Source: Magnetospirillum fulvum MGU-K5 (GTDB taxonomy: Bacteria; Pseudomonadota; Alphaproteobacteria; Rhodospirillales; Magnetospirillaceae). From it: DNA of 64,000 nt. A program made the translations under genes and the position numbers. Where the stretch lies: NCBI RefSeq assembly GCF_000442515.1, contig NZ_AQPH01000006.1, positions 29,531-93,530 on the forward strand. The letters run 5' to 3'. Shown piece after piece: positions 15,871 to 25,342 of the stretch (its first letter is position 1; each line of letters begins with the position of its first letter). Below the pieces are notes generated by a model. The model saw only the letters and a list, made by a program, of their open reading frames with translations. It had not been told where the DNA came from and searched no databases.

Positions 15871-18282
15871 ATGACTTCCCTCCGCTCGATCGTCGCCCTG
15901 GTCGCCCTGCTGCTGTTGAGTGGTGGAGCGGCGGGGCAGGGTCTGACCTCCACCTCCCTCGGCGGTTCGGCCTCGGCTCCGCCCGCGCCGAGTTCGGCCG
16001 CCTCGGCCGCCGCCTCGGCTGCGTCCGATGCCAAGGCCGAAGCGGCTTCGCTTCAGGCCGAACTGGACGAAGCCCGCGCCGATTACGCCCGTGCCAGCAA
16101 GGTTCCGCCCCCGCCGGCGGCGCTGCCCGCCGAAGTGGTCGAGCGCGATTACCTGCTGGGCGAGTTGATGGCGGCGCTGGAACGCCACCTCGACATCATC
16201 GCCCGCCTGCCCGAGGCGCTGCGCCGCGTCGCCGATCAGGAGGAAAAGACCCGGTCCTGGGTGGCCAATCCCAATCCGCCGCCGGTGTCGATCCTGGCGG
16301 TCGATCGTCAGCGCGATCTGCTCGAGGACACCCGAGCCCGGCTGAGGGCGGCGACCCAGCGCGAGGGATTCCGCGATCAGCAGATCGCGGGCGAGGAAAA
16401 ACGGTTGAAGGCCAGCGAGATCGTCGTCCGCCAGCAGGGCGAGCGGATCGACGCCGCCGAGGCAGAGCCGCAGAAAAGCCGGGAAATCTGGCTGCGCGAT
16501 CTGGCCCGGCTGCGCTCGCGCTCGGCAGCCGCCAGCATGGCCGAGGCCAAGGCGGCCAAACGCATCGACCATGCTGAAATCGCCGAACTGCGCGCTCTGG
16601 CCCAGGTGCAGGAATTGCGACTGGCCGAATTGCGCAGCAACGAGCATTTCGCCGAGGCCGACCTGAACGCGGTGCTGGCCGATCTTGATCGCCAGACCGC
16701 CCCGTTGCAGGCTCGGTTGATCCGCCAGCAGGCCGCTACCAACCAATCGCACCGCCAATACGATCAGGCCCAGCGGGCGCTGGCCGCGTTCAAGGCGGCC
16801 AATCCCGCTGTCCCGGTCAAGGGCAGCGTGATGGAACAGCGGCTGAAGAAGCTGGAGCGCGAGGTGGCGCTGCGCCGTCTTCAGGTCGATACCGACGATA
16901 TGGCCGACGACACCCTGCGCCGGATGATCGAGGCGCGCGGCTGGGAACGGGCGGGGTGGCAGTTCCGCTGGTACCTGTTCAACGGCCAGGACGACCGTGA
17001 CAAGCTGCGTGAGGCCGAGGCCAATCTGACCCTGACGGTGCAGAAGCTGGAGAATTGGCAGCATTACCTGCGCGACGAGCTGGCCCGCACCACGCCGTTT
17101 GGCGGCGAGGATAATTCGTCCCGGGTGGCGAGCCGGACCAAGGCCGACGCCCAGGACAACGTCGCCCTGCGCGATGCCTATAGCCAGCGCGCCGTGATTT
17201 TGCGCGACGCGATTAATCTGGTCGATGGGCTGCTCCACACCTTCCGCGCCTGGGGGCAGGACCTTCAGGTCACCAACGGCAACAAGCCGCTCGCCTCGGT
17301 CGCCCGGTCGAGCTGGGCGTCGGTGGTCCATACCGTCCGCTCGGTGTGGGATTTCGAACTGTTCTCGGCCGAGGACAGTATGGAGGTCGATGGCCGCCGC
17401 ATCACCGCCGTCCGCAGTGTCACCATCGGTAAAAGCCTGGGCGTGATCCTGCTGGTGGTGTTGGGGGCGATTCTCAGCCGTCGCCTCCTCAACATGCTGG
17501 GCGCGATCGCCTCGAACCAGTTCCGGTTGCCCAAGGATTACGCCAGCACCATCGTCCGCTGGCTGCACATCGTCATCGTCACGATGCTGTTTATCGTCGC
17601 CTTGTACGTCGCCAACATCCCGCTGACGGTATTCGCCTTCCTGGGTGGTGCGCTGGCGATCGGCGTCGGCTTTGGGACCCAGGTGATCCTGAAGAACTTC
17701 ATCAGCGGCATCATCTTGCTGTTCGAACGCCCGCTGCGGGTCGGCGATATCGTCGAAGTCGGCGCGGTCAGCGGCACGGTGACCCATATCAATATCCGCT
17801 CCTCGACGGTGCGGACCTCGGATGGGATCGAGATTTTGGTGCCGAATTCGACCTTCATCGAAAACAACGTCACCAACTGGACCTACAGCAATGCCCGGGT
17901 CCGCCGTTCGGTCTCGGTCGGAACCGATTACGCCTCGCCGCCGGAAAAGGTCGCCGAAGTGCTGATGACGATCGCCCGCAAGCATCCCTCGGTGCTGGAA
18001 GAGCCGGCCCCCTGCGTTTTGCTCGACAGTTTCGGGCCGGATTCGATCAATTTCATCCTGCGCTACTGGATCGATTACGCCAGCGGAGCCGATAGTTCGA
18101 AAGTCGCTTCGGAAATCCGCTTCATGATGGCGTCCGATCTGACCAAGGCAGGCATCTCGATCCCCTATCCGCAACGGGTGGTGCATTTGCGCAAGATGCC
18201 CGACGACCTGGTTCAGGCCCCGCTTGCGGGCACCGCCCCCGCTCCTCCTCCGCCGCCGGTCGCGCCCGATGAGGAGGAATAG
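15871..18282 (+). CDS. large MscS-family mechanosensitive channel with coiled-coil periplasmic domain
   Basis: 803 residues, about three times the size of MscS. A signal peptide (about 1-24) and an Ala/Ser-rich stretch lead to a periplasmic region up to about residue 510 made largely of heptad-like helices rich in Ala, Glu, Arg and Leu, predicted coiled coils. The C-terminal MscS core has helices near 522-543 and 570-590, the pore helix LGGALAIGVGFGTQVILKNF, and the beta domain with ERPLRVGDIVEVG, IRSSTVRTSDGIEILVPNS and NNVTNWTYSN. The architecture matches MscK-like channels and acts in osmotic protection of the envelope. The tail is Pro-rich. The stop codon abuts that of the convergent gene. 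Confidence 0.9.
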   Translation: MTSLRSIVALVALLLLSGGAAGQGLTSTSLGGSASAPPAPSSAASAAASAASDAKAEAASLQAELDEARADYARASKVPPPPAALPAEVVERDYLLGELMAALERHLDIIARLPEALRRVADQEEKTRSWVANPNPPPVSILAVDRQRDLLEDTRARLRAATQREGFRDQQIAGEEKRLKASEIVVRQQGERIDAAEAEPQKSREIWLRDLARLRSRSAAASMAEAKAAKRIDHAEIAELRALAQVQELRLAELRSNEHFAEADLNAVLADLDRQTAPLQARLIRQQAATNQSHRQYDQAQRALAAFKAANPAVPVKGSVMEQRLKKLEREVALRRLQVDTDDMADDTLRRMIEARGWERAGWQFRWYLFNGQDDRDKLREAEANLTLTVQKLENWQHYLRDELARTTPFGGEDNSSRVASRTKADAQDNVALRDAYSQRAVILRDAINLVDGLLHTFRAWGQDLQVTNGNKPLASVARSSWASVVHTVRSVWDFELFSAEDSMEVDGRRITAVRSVTIGKSLGVILLVVLGAILSRRLLNMLGAIASNQFRLPKDYASTIVRWLHIVIVTMLFIVALYVANIPLTVFAFLGGALAIGVGFGTQVILKNFISGIILLFERPLRVGDIVEVGAVSGTVTHINIRSSTVRTSDGIEILVPNSTFIENNVTNWTYSNARVRRSVSVGTDYASPPEKVAEVLMTIARKHPSVLEEPAPCVLLDSFGPDSINFILRYWIDYASGADSSKVASEIRFMMASDLTKAGISIPYPQRVVHLRKMPDDLVQAPLAGTAPAPPPPPVAPDEEE

Positions 18283-18606
18283 CTACCTCTGATCGGGGGG
18301 CGTGCAGCAGCATTGATGCCGCAGCCGGGTGTTCGAGCGGATGTTGTCGTCCTGGAACGCGGCCCAGCCCCGGCGCCAGCGGTGCAGGCGGCGGCGGGAC
18401 AACACCAGCCCGGCGGCGGTCAATAGCGGTTCCAACTCGCCCAGGGTGGCGCGGTTCAGATCGTAGGACAGCGTGACCCTCCGCCCGTCGTCGTTGGGGC
18501 TGATCTCGGCAATCCCGGCAATCGCCGCGACCCGCGCCAGGGTGGTGGGATCGGCGGCGCTATCCAGGGCCAGGATAAGGCGGCGTGGCAAGGGGGCGTG
18601 GGTCAT
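18283..18606 (-). CDS. small HMA-fold-like protein with C-terminal Cys triplet
   Basis: 107 residues. Residues 8-70 have the beta-alpha-beta-beta-alpha-beta rhythm of heavy-metal-associated (HMA) domains (RLILALDSAADPTTLARVAA, then VTLSYDLNRATLGELEPLL) but lack the CxxC metal site. Instead the C-terminus carries RHQCCCTPPDQR, three adjacent cysteines after a His. A conserved Trp/Arg-rich link (LHRWRRGWAAFQDDN) precedes it. It starts 12 bases after the MgtC stop, so the two are likely co-transcribed. A role in metal handling is inference. I could not assign a named family. Confidence 0.7.
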   Translation of the reverse strand: MTHAPLPRRLILALDSAADPTTLARVAAIAGIAEISPNDDGRRVTLSYDLNRATLGELEPLLTAAGLVLSRRRLHRWRRGWAAFQDDNIRSNTRLRHQCCCTPPDQR

Positions 18607-18618
18607 CGCGGTTCGGCT

Positions 18619-19368
18619 CTAATTCTTGGCGTGGGAGATTTGCAGTCCCTCCAGGCCGGGCAGGGCGGCCAGGGTGGTGGCCAGCCGGTCGATCGAAGGG
18701 ATTCCGGTATGGCGGGACGAGGCCAGGAAGTGCCATTCCGTCCAGTCTGCCGCGATCTCGATCGACAGGGATTCCGGGCTTAAGGCGAAGCCGTGGGCGG
18801 CGATCATCTGGTGCAGTTCGATCTCGGATAACGCCCCGGCCTTGGTGCAGCGCAGCCGCACCGCCAGTTCGTGATTCGACGGCAAGCGCCATTCGACTTG
18901 GCGCAACGCCAACATCCCCAGCGTGGCGAGCAGGGTCAGAATGAACGCGGTGGCGTAATAGCCGATGCCGACGACGATCCCGATCGCCGAGGCGGTCCAG
19001 ATCGAGGCGGCGGTGGTCAGGCCGCTGATGGTGAAGCCATCCTTCATGATGACTCCGGCGCACAGGAAGCCGATCCCGGTGACGATGCCCTGAATCACCC
19101 GGGTCGGATCGCCGACCAGGGCGTTGGTGACGCTGCCGCCATACCACGAGGCGGGATGGCCGACGACGACGGTCAGCGCGGCCGAGGCCATGCAGACGAA
19201 GCCATAGGTGCGCATTCCCGCCGCGCGTCCGTTCCAGGTGCGCTCATAGCCGACCACCAGCCCCAGCAGCAGCGCGCCAAGGATGGTCAGGCAGGCCAGA
19301 ACGTTGTCCTGCACCACGCGGTCGGACCAGTAAGCGACGGCAAGATCGGTCAGGCTCTGTGCGGTCAT
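18619..19368 (-). CDS. MgtC/SapB family membrane protein
   Basis: 249 residues. Four to five N-terminal helices (about residues 20-150) include the MgtC block GLVVGYERTWNGRAAGMRTY and the downstream GDPTRVIQGIVTGIGFLCAG, VIMKDGFTISGLTTAASIW, which are the conserved signature. The C-terminal about 90 residues form a soluble ACT-like domain. MgtC proteins act at the inner membrane, help growth in low magnesium and modulate the F1Fo-ATPase in Salmonella; in other lineages their role is less clear. The gene is followed within 12 bases by the small HMA-like gene. No Mg riboswitch was recognised upstream. Confidence 0.9.
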   Translation of the reverse strand: MTAQSLTDLAVAYWSDRVVQDNVLACLTILGALLLGLVVGYERTWNGRAAGMRTYGFVCMASAALTVVVGHPASWYGGSVTNALVGDPTRVIQGIVTGIGFLCAGVIMKDGFTISGLTTAASIWTASAIGIVVGIGYYATAFILTLLATLGMLALRQVEWRLPSNHELAVRLRCTKAGALSEIELHQMIAAHGFALSPESLSIEIAADWTEWHFLASSRHTGIPSIDRLATTLAALPGLEGLQISHAKN

Positions 19369-19500
19369 CCGTGGGGGTATCCTGGATAGGGGCAGGGTCC
19401 ATTGTGCGATCAGGCGGCGGCGATATGAACTGATTTCGCCGCGCGTGTGCTATCCTGATGGTGGTGCAACGCCGGAGAGGGCGACCGACGGGAGAGCGTG

Positions 19501-19809
19501 ATGACCGGATACCGCGTTTCTTTCATCCGTTCCTCGGGCTGGACCCGTCTGGGTCTGGCCGGGGCGGTGCTGTGCCTGTTCCTGACCCCAATGCTGTGGT
19601 CGTTCGGACTGTTCGGCGAGGGCGACGTGGCGCTGAAGCGGGCCATCGTCTTTGCCGTGTCGGGGGCGTGGCTGTTCGGGCTTGGTTTTTTCCTGGTCGG
19701 CTGGGCCTTGCAGGGTTTCGTCGTTCGGGTGCGGAGTTCCGAGGACGAGGACGAGCATCATTCCGCCGCCCGTCCCTCTGGGGCGCCGCCTGGACGCCGG
19801 GCTCCGTGA
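19501..19809 (+). CDS. small two-helix membrane protein, unknown
   Basis: 102 residues from the ATG at 19501; a GTG directly in front (19498) is an equally placed start. Two hydrophobic helices (about 16-36 and 48-74) with an outer loop containing GLFGEGDVALKRA, then a charged tail with an acidic run (SSEDEDEHH). GGGAGAG-like purine stretch precedes the start, and TGCTATCCT at 19448-19456 resembles an extended -10 box. Nothing identifies the function. The SDR gene begins 89 bases later on the same strand. Confidence 0.6.
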   Translation: MTGYRVSFIRSSGWTRLGLAGAVLCLFLTPMLWSFGLFGEGDVALKRAIVFAVSGAWLFGLGFFLVGWALQGFVVRVRSSEDEDEHHSAARPSGAPPGRRAP

Positions 19810-19898
19810 TTTTCGAATTCGCTCAATTGACAAGAGGGTGGCCTTACCAAAAGGCGTATGCTGGTCGGACGTCTCTCACCTGAAACGGGGTCCTGGCG

Positions 19899-21323
19899 AT
19901 GCATGCTTTGGTATTCGGTGCCTCGGGGTATGTCGGCTCCAATCTGGTTCCGGCGCTGCTGTCCGCCGGTCATGTCGTTCGCGCCGCCGCGCGTCGCCTT
20001 GATGCGATTGAGGCGCGGGAATGGCCCGGAGTCGAATGCGTCCAGGCCGACGCCCTGCGCCCCGACAGTCTGGCGGCGGCCTTGGCCGGGATTGATGTCG
20101 CCTATTACCTCGTTCATTCGATGGCGGCGGGGAGCGATTTTCCCGACATCGACCGCCGGGCCGCCCTTGCCTTTCGCGATGCGGCGGCAAAAGCGGGGGT
20201 GAAGCGGATCGTCTATCTCGGCGGGTTGCAGCCCAAGGGGGGCGGTTCGGCCCATCTGGCGTCGCGCTCGGAAACCGGCGATGTGCTGCGGGCCGGTTCG
20301 GTTCCGGTCACCGAAATCCGCGCCGGGATCATTATCGGCCCCGGATCGGCGGCGTTCGAGGTGATCCGCGATCTGGTGTTCCATCTGCCCGCGATGGTGA
20401 CGCCGAAATGGGTTCATTCCCGGTCACAGCCGATCGCGCTCGACGATATTCTGGCCTATCTGATCAAGCTGCCCGACTTTGCCCAGTCCGCCGGTCAAAT
20501 CTATGATGCGGGCGGGCCCGAGATTTTGACCTACCAGGACATGATGCAGGTGTTCGGCGATCTGGTCGGCCGTCATCCGCTGATTGTCCCGGTTCCGTTT
20601 CTGACGCCGCGTCTGTCGTCTTACTGGCTGGCTCTGGTGACGTCGGTTCCCGCCAATATCGCCCGCGCCCTGATCGGGGGATTGGAACATGACGTGCTGG
20701 CCGACGATGCGGCGATCCGCGCCCTGATCCCGCTTCCGCTGAAAGCCTACCGCGACGCGGCCCAGGCGGCGCTGGATGCCGAACGGACGGCCAGCGAACC
20801 GCCCCGCTGGGTCGAAGGCTCGATGCGGCATCGGCAGAACCGCCCCGATTTCGCCTATTACGCCAAATTCTATCGGGCCGAGGCGACGACGACGGCCCCC
20901 GCCGACGCGGTCTGGGCCCAGATCACCCGGATCGGCGGCGACCACGGCTATTACTTTCTCGATGCGCTGTGGCAGGCGCGGGGGGCGGTGGATGGCCTGC
21001 TGGGAGGCGTCGGGATGCGCCGGGGGCGGCCATCGTCCGAGACGGTCGTGGTCGGCGATGTGATCGATTTCTGGCGGGTGATTACGGTGCAGCCGCTCAA
21101 GCGTCTGACCCTGCTGGCCGAAATGCGTCTGCCCGGATCGGCGACGCTCGATTTCGAGATCAGTCCGGCCGGGCCGGGTCGGGTTCTGATTACGGTGACG
21201 GCCTATTTCCATCCCGCCGGATCGTTGGGAATCACCTACTGGAATGCGCTGCTGCCCATCCACGCCGCGATTTTCCATGGGCTGGTGCGCGAGATCGCCC
21301 GTCGGGCCGTTGCCTCCTCCTAA
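19899..21323 (+). CDS. SDR-fold NAD(P)-binding protein with DUF2867 domain
   Basis: 474 residues in two parts. Residues 1-300 are an atypical short-chain dehydrogenase/NmrA-like Rossmann domain: VFGASGYVGSNLVPALLSAG binds the dinucleotide, ARRLDAIE carries the basic specificity residues, and YYLVHSM replaces the usual active-site lines. Residues about 320-470 form a DUF2867 domain (ITRIGGDHGYYFLDALWQAR and DVIDFWRVITVQPLKRLTLL), which resembles polyketide-cyclase/START lipid-binding folds. The same fusion is seen in E. coli YbjT relatives. The substrate may be hydrophobic; this is inference. The gene stands alone before the hydrogenase locus. Confidence 0.87.
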   Translation: MHALVFGASGYVGSNLVPALLSAGHVVRAAARRLDAIEAREWPGVECVQADALRPDSLAAALAGIDVAYYLVHSMAAGSDFPDIDRRAALAFRDAAAKAGVKRIVYLGGLQPKGGGSAHLASRSETGDVLRAGSVPVTEIRAGIIIGPGSAAFEVIRDLVFHLPAMVTPKWVHSRSQPIALDDILAYLIKLPDFAQSAGQIYDAGGPEILTYQDMMQVFGDLVGRHPLIVPVPFLTPRLSSYWLALVTSVPANIARALIGGLEHDVLADDAAIRALIPLPLKAYRDAAQAALDAERTASEPPRWVEGSMRHRQNRPDFAYYAKFYRAEATTTAPADAVWAQITRIGGDHGYYFLDALWQARGAVDGLLGGVGMRRGRPSSETVVVGDVIDFWRVITVQPLKRLTLLAEMRLPGSATLDFEISPAGPGRVLITVTAYFHPAGSLGITYWNALLPIHAAIFHGLVREIARRAVASS

Positions 21324-21618
21324 AATCCCGGCCAAGCCGAAACGGGACGAATATTAGGGAGAACGCAGGTCGGACGCGCTCGGATTGAAAATACAGAATA
21401 TCCCTGAGCCGGTCTACTTCGTCGCATCATGGCGGAGCGAAGCCCGGCCGTGGTCCGTAAGAATTTGTGTTCGGCATATCTTTCCCCTCTTTGCAGCGGC
21501 GCAGGTTGTGCGTTACCCTTCTGACGGGTGGCGGACGTTCCAAAACAATCAGGATCGTCCGCAAGCCCCAAAACTAAAAAAAGACCGGTAGGCACGATAC
21601 GTCGAGGAGAGATAGCCG
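21324..21618. other. intergenic region upstream of hupS
   Basis: 295 bases without a gene, AT-richer than its surroundings. It must hold the hydrogenase promoter. I see no sigma-54 GG-N10-GC element and no TTG-N5-CAA site of the HupR type. A ribosome binding site GAGGAGA sits about 10 bases before the hupS ATG. The run CTAAAAAAAG just before it may be an AT-rich bending element. Confidence 0.4.
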
Positions 21619-22739
21619 ATGAGCGCTCAGATCGAGACGTTCTACGAGTTGATCCGTCGTCAGGGGATTACCCGCCGAAGCTTCGTCAAATTTTGCAGTC
21701 TGACCGCCGCCAGCCTTGGCCTTGGTCCGACCGGCGGCGCTGCGGTGGCTCAGGCGCTGGAGACCAAGCCCCGCATTCCGATCATCTGGATGCACGGGCT
21801 GGAATGCACCTGCTGCACCGAAAGCTTTATCCGCTCCGCCCATCCGCTGGCGAAGGATGTCGTGCTGTCGATGATCTCGCTCGACTACAACGACACGATC
21901 ATGGCCGCCGCCGGTCATCAGGCCGAGGCGATCCTTCAGGAAACGCGGCAGAAGTATAAAGGTCAGTACATCCTGGCCGTCGAGGGCAACCCGCCTTGAA
22001 CGAAGACGGGATGTACTGCATCGACGGCGGCCGTCCCTTCGTCGAACGGCTGACCGAGATGGCCAGCGACGCGATGGCGGTGGTGGCCTGGGGCGCCTGC
22101 GCCTCGTGGGGCTGCGTCCAGGCGGCCAAGCCCAATCCCACCCATGCGGTGCCGATCGACAAGGTGATCCGCAACAAGCCGATCGTCAAAGTGCCCGGCT
22201 GTCCCCCGATTGCCGAGGTGATGACCGGCGTCATCACCTATGTGACGATGTTCGGCCGTCTGCCCGATCTCGACCGCCAGGGGCGGCCGAAGATGTTCTA
22301 TTCCCAGCGCATCCACGACAAATGTTACCGCCGTCCCCATTTCGACGCCGGGCAGTTCGTCGAGGAATGGGACGACGAGGGCGCGCGCAAGGGCTTCTGC
22401 CTCTACAAGATGGGGTGTAAGGGGCCGACCACCTATAACGCCTGCTCGACGACACGGTGGAACGGCGGCGTGTCGTTCCCGATCCAGTCGGGGCATGGGT
22501 GCATCGGGTGTTCCGAGGACGGGTTCTGGGACAAGGGGTCGTTCTACGACCGCCTGACCGGGATCAACGCGTTCGGGATCGAGCGCAATGCCGACCAGAT
22601 CGGTCTGGCCGCCGCCGGGATTGTCGTCGCGGGCATCGCCGTCCATGCCGGTATCACCGCCGTCCGTCAGCTGACCACCAAGCCCAAGGACACCATCAAA
22701 ACAATCGCGTCCGAACCGACCGATAAGAACGCCGGCTGA
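21619..22739 (+). pseudogene. hupS: uptake [NiFe]-hydrogenase small subunit, frameshifted
   Basis: Two frames together make one small subunit of about 373 residues. The first (21619-21999, 126 residues) has the Tat signal RRSFVKF (Arg19-Arg20) and the proximal cluster start [11 protein letters not shown] (Cys63, 65, 66). It then stops at a TGA. The second, open from 21996 in the -1 frame, continues exactly as expected ([11 protein letters not shown]), with [37 protein letters not shown] and a C-terminal membrane helix. One T missing from a CCTTTG run at about 21994-21998 explains the break. The extra cysteines (CTCC and CxxxxC) mark the oxygen-tolerant group 1d type. As sequenced no full protein is made; no slippery heptamer suggests programmed shifting. 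Confidence 0.88.
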
Positions 22740-22756
22740 CAGGGGGATACATCGTC

Positions 22757-24547
22757 ATGGGCGCCCAGACACCGAATGGCTTTTCCCTCGACGCGTCCGG
22801 CAAGCGGATCGTCGTCGATCCCGTGACCCGCATCGAGGGCCATCTGCGCGTTGAAGTGAATGTCGACGAGCACAACGTTATCCGCAATGCCGTCTCGACC
22901 GGGACGATGTGGCGGGGCATCGAAGTCATCCTGAAAGGACGCGATCCGCGCGACGCCTGGGCCTTCACCGAACGGATTTGCGGCGTGTGCACCGGCACCC
23001 ATGCTTTGACCTCGGTGCGGGCGGTGGAAAACGCGCTGGGGATCAGCATCCCGGAAAACGCCAACACCATCCGCAACCTGATGCAACTGGCCCTTCAGGT
23101 CCACGACCATCTGGTGCATTTCTATCACCTCCACGCCCTTGACTGGGTCGATGTCGTCTCGGCATTGAAAGCCGATCCCAAGGCGACCTCGATTCTGGCG
23201 CAATCGATCTCGCGCTGGCCGATGTCGTCGCCCGGCTATTTCAAGGATCTTCAGACCCGGTTGGCCAAGTTCGTCGAATCCGGCCAGCTTGGCCCGTTCA
23301 AGAACGGCTATTGGGGGCATCCCGCCTACAAGCTGCCGCCCGAGGCCAATCTGCTGGCGGTCGCCCACTATCTCGAAGCGCTCGATTTCCAGAAAGAGAT
23401 CGTCAAGATCCACACGATCTATGGCGGCAAGAACCCGCATCCCAACTGGCTGGTTGGCGGCGTGCCCTGTTCGATCAATGTCGATGGGACCGGGGCGGTC
23501 GGCGCGATCAATATCGAACGGCTCAATCTGGTGTCGTCGGTGATCGACCGTACGCTGGAGTTCGTCGAGCAGGTCTATCTGCCCGATGTCGTCGCGATCG
23601 CCGGGTTCTACAAGGATTGGCTCTATGGCGGCGGGCTGTCGTCGAAATCGGTGATGTCCTATGGCGACATTCCCGAATATGCCAACGATTACACGGATAA
23701 AAGCCTGCTGTTGCCGCGCGGCGTGATCCTGAACGGCAATCTGAAGGAAATCCACGAAATCGACCTCAATGCGCCGGATCAGGTCCAGGAATTTGTCGCC
23801 CATTCCTGGTACAAATATCCGGACGAAACGGTCGGCCTGCATCCCTATGACGGGGTGACCGAGCCCAATTACCAGCTTGGCCCCAAATCCAAGGGCAGCA
23901 AGACCGACATCCAGTCTCTGGACGAATCCGCGAAATATTCCTGGATCAAATCGCCGCGCTGGAAGGGCAACGCCGTCGAGGTCGGCCCGCTGGCCCGCTA
24001 CATCATTGGCTATGCCCAGGGCAAAGCGGAGTTCAAGGACCCGACCGACAAGCTGCTGACCGATCTCGGCCTGCCGCTGACGGCGCTGTTCTCGACGTTG
24101 GGCCGTACCGCCGCCCGCGCGCTGGAATGCCAGTGGGCCGCGCAGAAGATGCGCTATTTCCAGGACAAGCTGCTCGGCAGCATCAAGGCGGGCAATCTGG
24201 CCACCGCCAATGTCGAGAAGTGGGACCCGGCCACCTGGCCCAAGGAGACCAGGGGCGTCGGCTTTACCGAGGCGCCGCGCGGTGCGCTCGGCCACTGGAT
24301 CCGGATCAAGGATGCCAAGATCGACAATTACCAGTGCGTCGTTCCCACCACCTGGAACGGCAGCCCGCGCGATCCCAAGGGCAATATCGGTGCGTTCGAG
24401 GCCTCGTTGCTCGACACCCCGGTCGCCGATCCGAACCAGCCGCTGGAGATCATCCGCACGCTGCATTCCTTCGATCCCTGCCTCGCCTGCTCGACCCACG
24501 TGATGAGCCCGGACGGACAGGAAATGGCCAAGGTCACCGTGCGCTGA
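22757..24547 (+). CDS. hupL: uptake [NiFe]-hydrogenase large subunit
   Basis: 596 residues, full length. The nickel-iron site ligands are in place: [20 protein letters not shown] gives the N-terminal CxxC and DPCLACSTH the C-terminal CxxC. Fifteen residues follow the His, the peptide that the HupD endopeptidase removes after metal insertion. The N-terminal [20 protein letters not shown] is the usual first motif. It splits H2 in the periplasm with HupS and passes electrons to HupC and the quinone pool. It starts 17 bases after hupS. Unlike hupS the frame is intact. GGGGGATAC is a weak ribosome binding site. Confidence 0.97.
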   Translation: MGAQTPNGFSLDASGKRIVVDPVTRIEGHLRVEVNVDEHNVIRNAVSTGTMWRGIEVILKGRDPRDAWAFTERICGVCTGTHALTSVRAVENALGISIPENANTIRNLMQLALQVHDHLVHFYHLHALDWVDVVSALKADPKATSILAQSISRWPMSSPGYFKDLQTRLAKFVESGQLGPFKNGYWGHPAYKLPPEANLLAVAHYLEALDFQKEIVKIHTIYGGKNPHPNWLVGGVPCSINVDGTGAVGAINIERLNLVSSVIDRTLEFVEQVYLPDVVAIAGFYKDWLYGGGLSSKSVMSYGDIPEYANDYTDKSLLLPRGVILNGNLKEIHEIDLNAPDQVQEFVAHSWYKYPDETVGLHPYDGVTEPNYQLGPKSKGSKTDIQSLDESAKYSWIKSPRWKGNAVEVGPLARYIIGYAQGKAEFKDPTDKLLTDLGLPLTALFSTLGRTAARALECQWAAQKMRYFQDKLLGSIKAGNLATANVEKWDPATWPKETRGVGFTEAPRGALGHWIRIKDAKIDNYQCVVPTTWNGSPRDPKGNIGAFEASLLDTPVADPNQPLEIIRTLHSFDPCLACSTHVMSPDGQEMAKVTVR

Positions 24548-24612
24548 GGCGCCACGGTGACCCCGTACCATCGACTGTCACGACATGAACCCAAGTCGGA
24601 AGGGGAAAGGCC

Positions 24613-25338
24613 ATGCCGGAACTCACCAAACTCCAGGGGGCGATCGACAGCCAGGGCGAGCGCGCCGTCAGCCGCCAAACCGTCTATGTCTATGAGACGG
24701 CGGTTCGGCTGTGGCACTGGATCAACGCACTGGCGATCACCGTTCTGGGCATCACCGGATATCTGATCGGCTCGCCGCCGCCGTCGGTGCCGGGCGAGGC
24801 CAGCGCCTATTATCTGATGGGCTATATCCGTTTCGCTCACTTCTCCGCCGGATACATTCTCGCGATCGGGTTTTTGTTCCGGCTGTATTGGGCCTTTGTC
24901 GGCAACCGCTATTCCAAACAGATTTTCGTTCCGCCGGTGTGGAACAAGCTGTGGCGGTGGGGGCTGGTCTATGAGCTGAAATGGTATCTGTTCCTGGTCA
25001 AGGACCCGAAAAAGTATATCGGGCACAATCCGTTAGGCCATGCCGCGATGTCGAGTTTCGTTGTCGTGCTGATCTTCATGATCTGCTCGGGCTTTGCGCT
25101 GTATTCGCAAGGGGCGGGCAACGATAGCTGGCAGTTCGCGTTGTTCGGCTGGATGTTCAGCATCTGGCCCAACGCCCAGGACGTCCACACCTGGCACCAT
25201 CTCGGGATGTGGTCGATCGTGATCTTTGCGATCATTCACGTCTATGCAGCCGTGCGCGAAGACATCTTGTCGCGTCAGAGCACGATCTCGTCGATCGTCT
25301 CGGGCGAGCGCGTGTTCCGCGACGATTTCCGGAACTAA
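24613..25338 (+). CDS. hupC: hydrogenase cytochrome b subunit
   Basis: 241 residues, four membrane helices. Haem b ligand candidates are VRLWHWINALAI in helix 1, RFAHFSAGYILAIG in helix 2, and WHHLGMWSIVIFAIIHVYA in helix 4. This fits the Ni/Fe-hydrogenase I cytochrome b family (HyaC/HupC/HoxZ). It anchors the HupSL dimer on the periplasmic side of the membrane and passes electrons to quinone. The gene starts 65 bases after hupL and ends 4 bases before the hupD GTG. Confidence 0.95.
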   Translation: MPELTKLQGAIDSQGERAVSRQTVYVYETAVRLWHWINALAITVLGITGYLIGSPPPSVPGEASAYYLMGYIRFAHFSAGYILAIGFLFRLYWAFVGNRYSKQIFVPPVWNKLWRWGLVYELKWYLFLVKDPKKYIGHNPLGHAAMSSFVVVLIFMICSGFALYSQGAGNDSWQFALFGWMFSIWPNAQDVHTWHHLGMWSIVIFAIIHVYAAVREDILSRQSTISSIVSGERVFRDDFRN

Positions 25339-25342
25339 AGCG

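Noticed and set aside
15718..18186. 822-codon open frame opposite the MscS gene
   Set aside because: Antisense shadow of a recognisable channel gene; no family features.
21380..21610. Sigma-54 promoter for hupS
   Set aside because: GG-N10-GC spacing is not met anywhere in the gap.
21988..22002. Programmed -1 frameshift in hupS
   Set aside because: The site is not an X XXY YYZ heptamer and no hupS family member is known to use this; a lost T is simpler.
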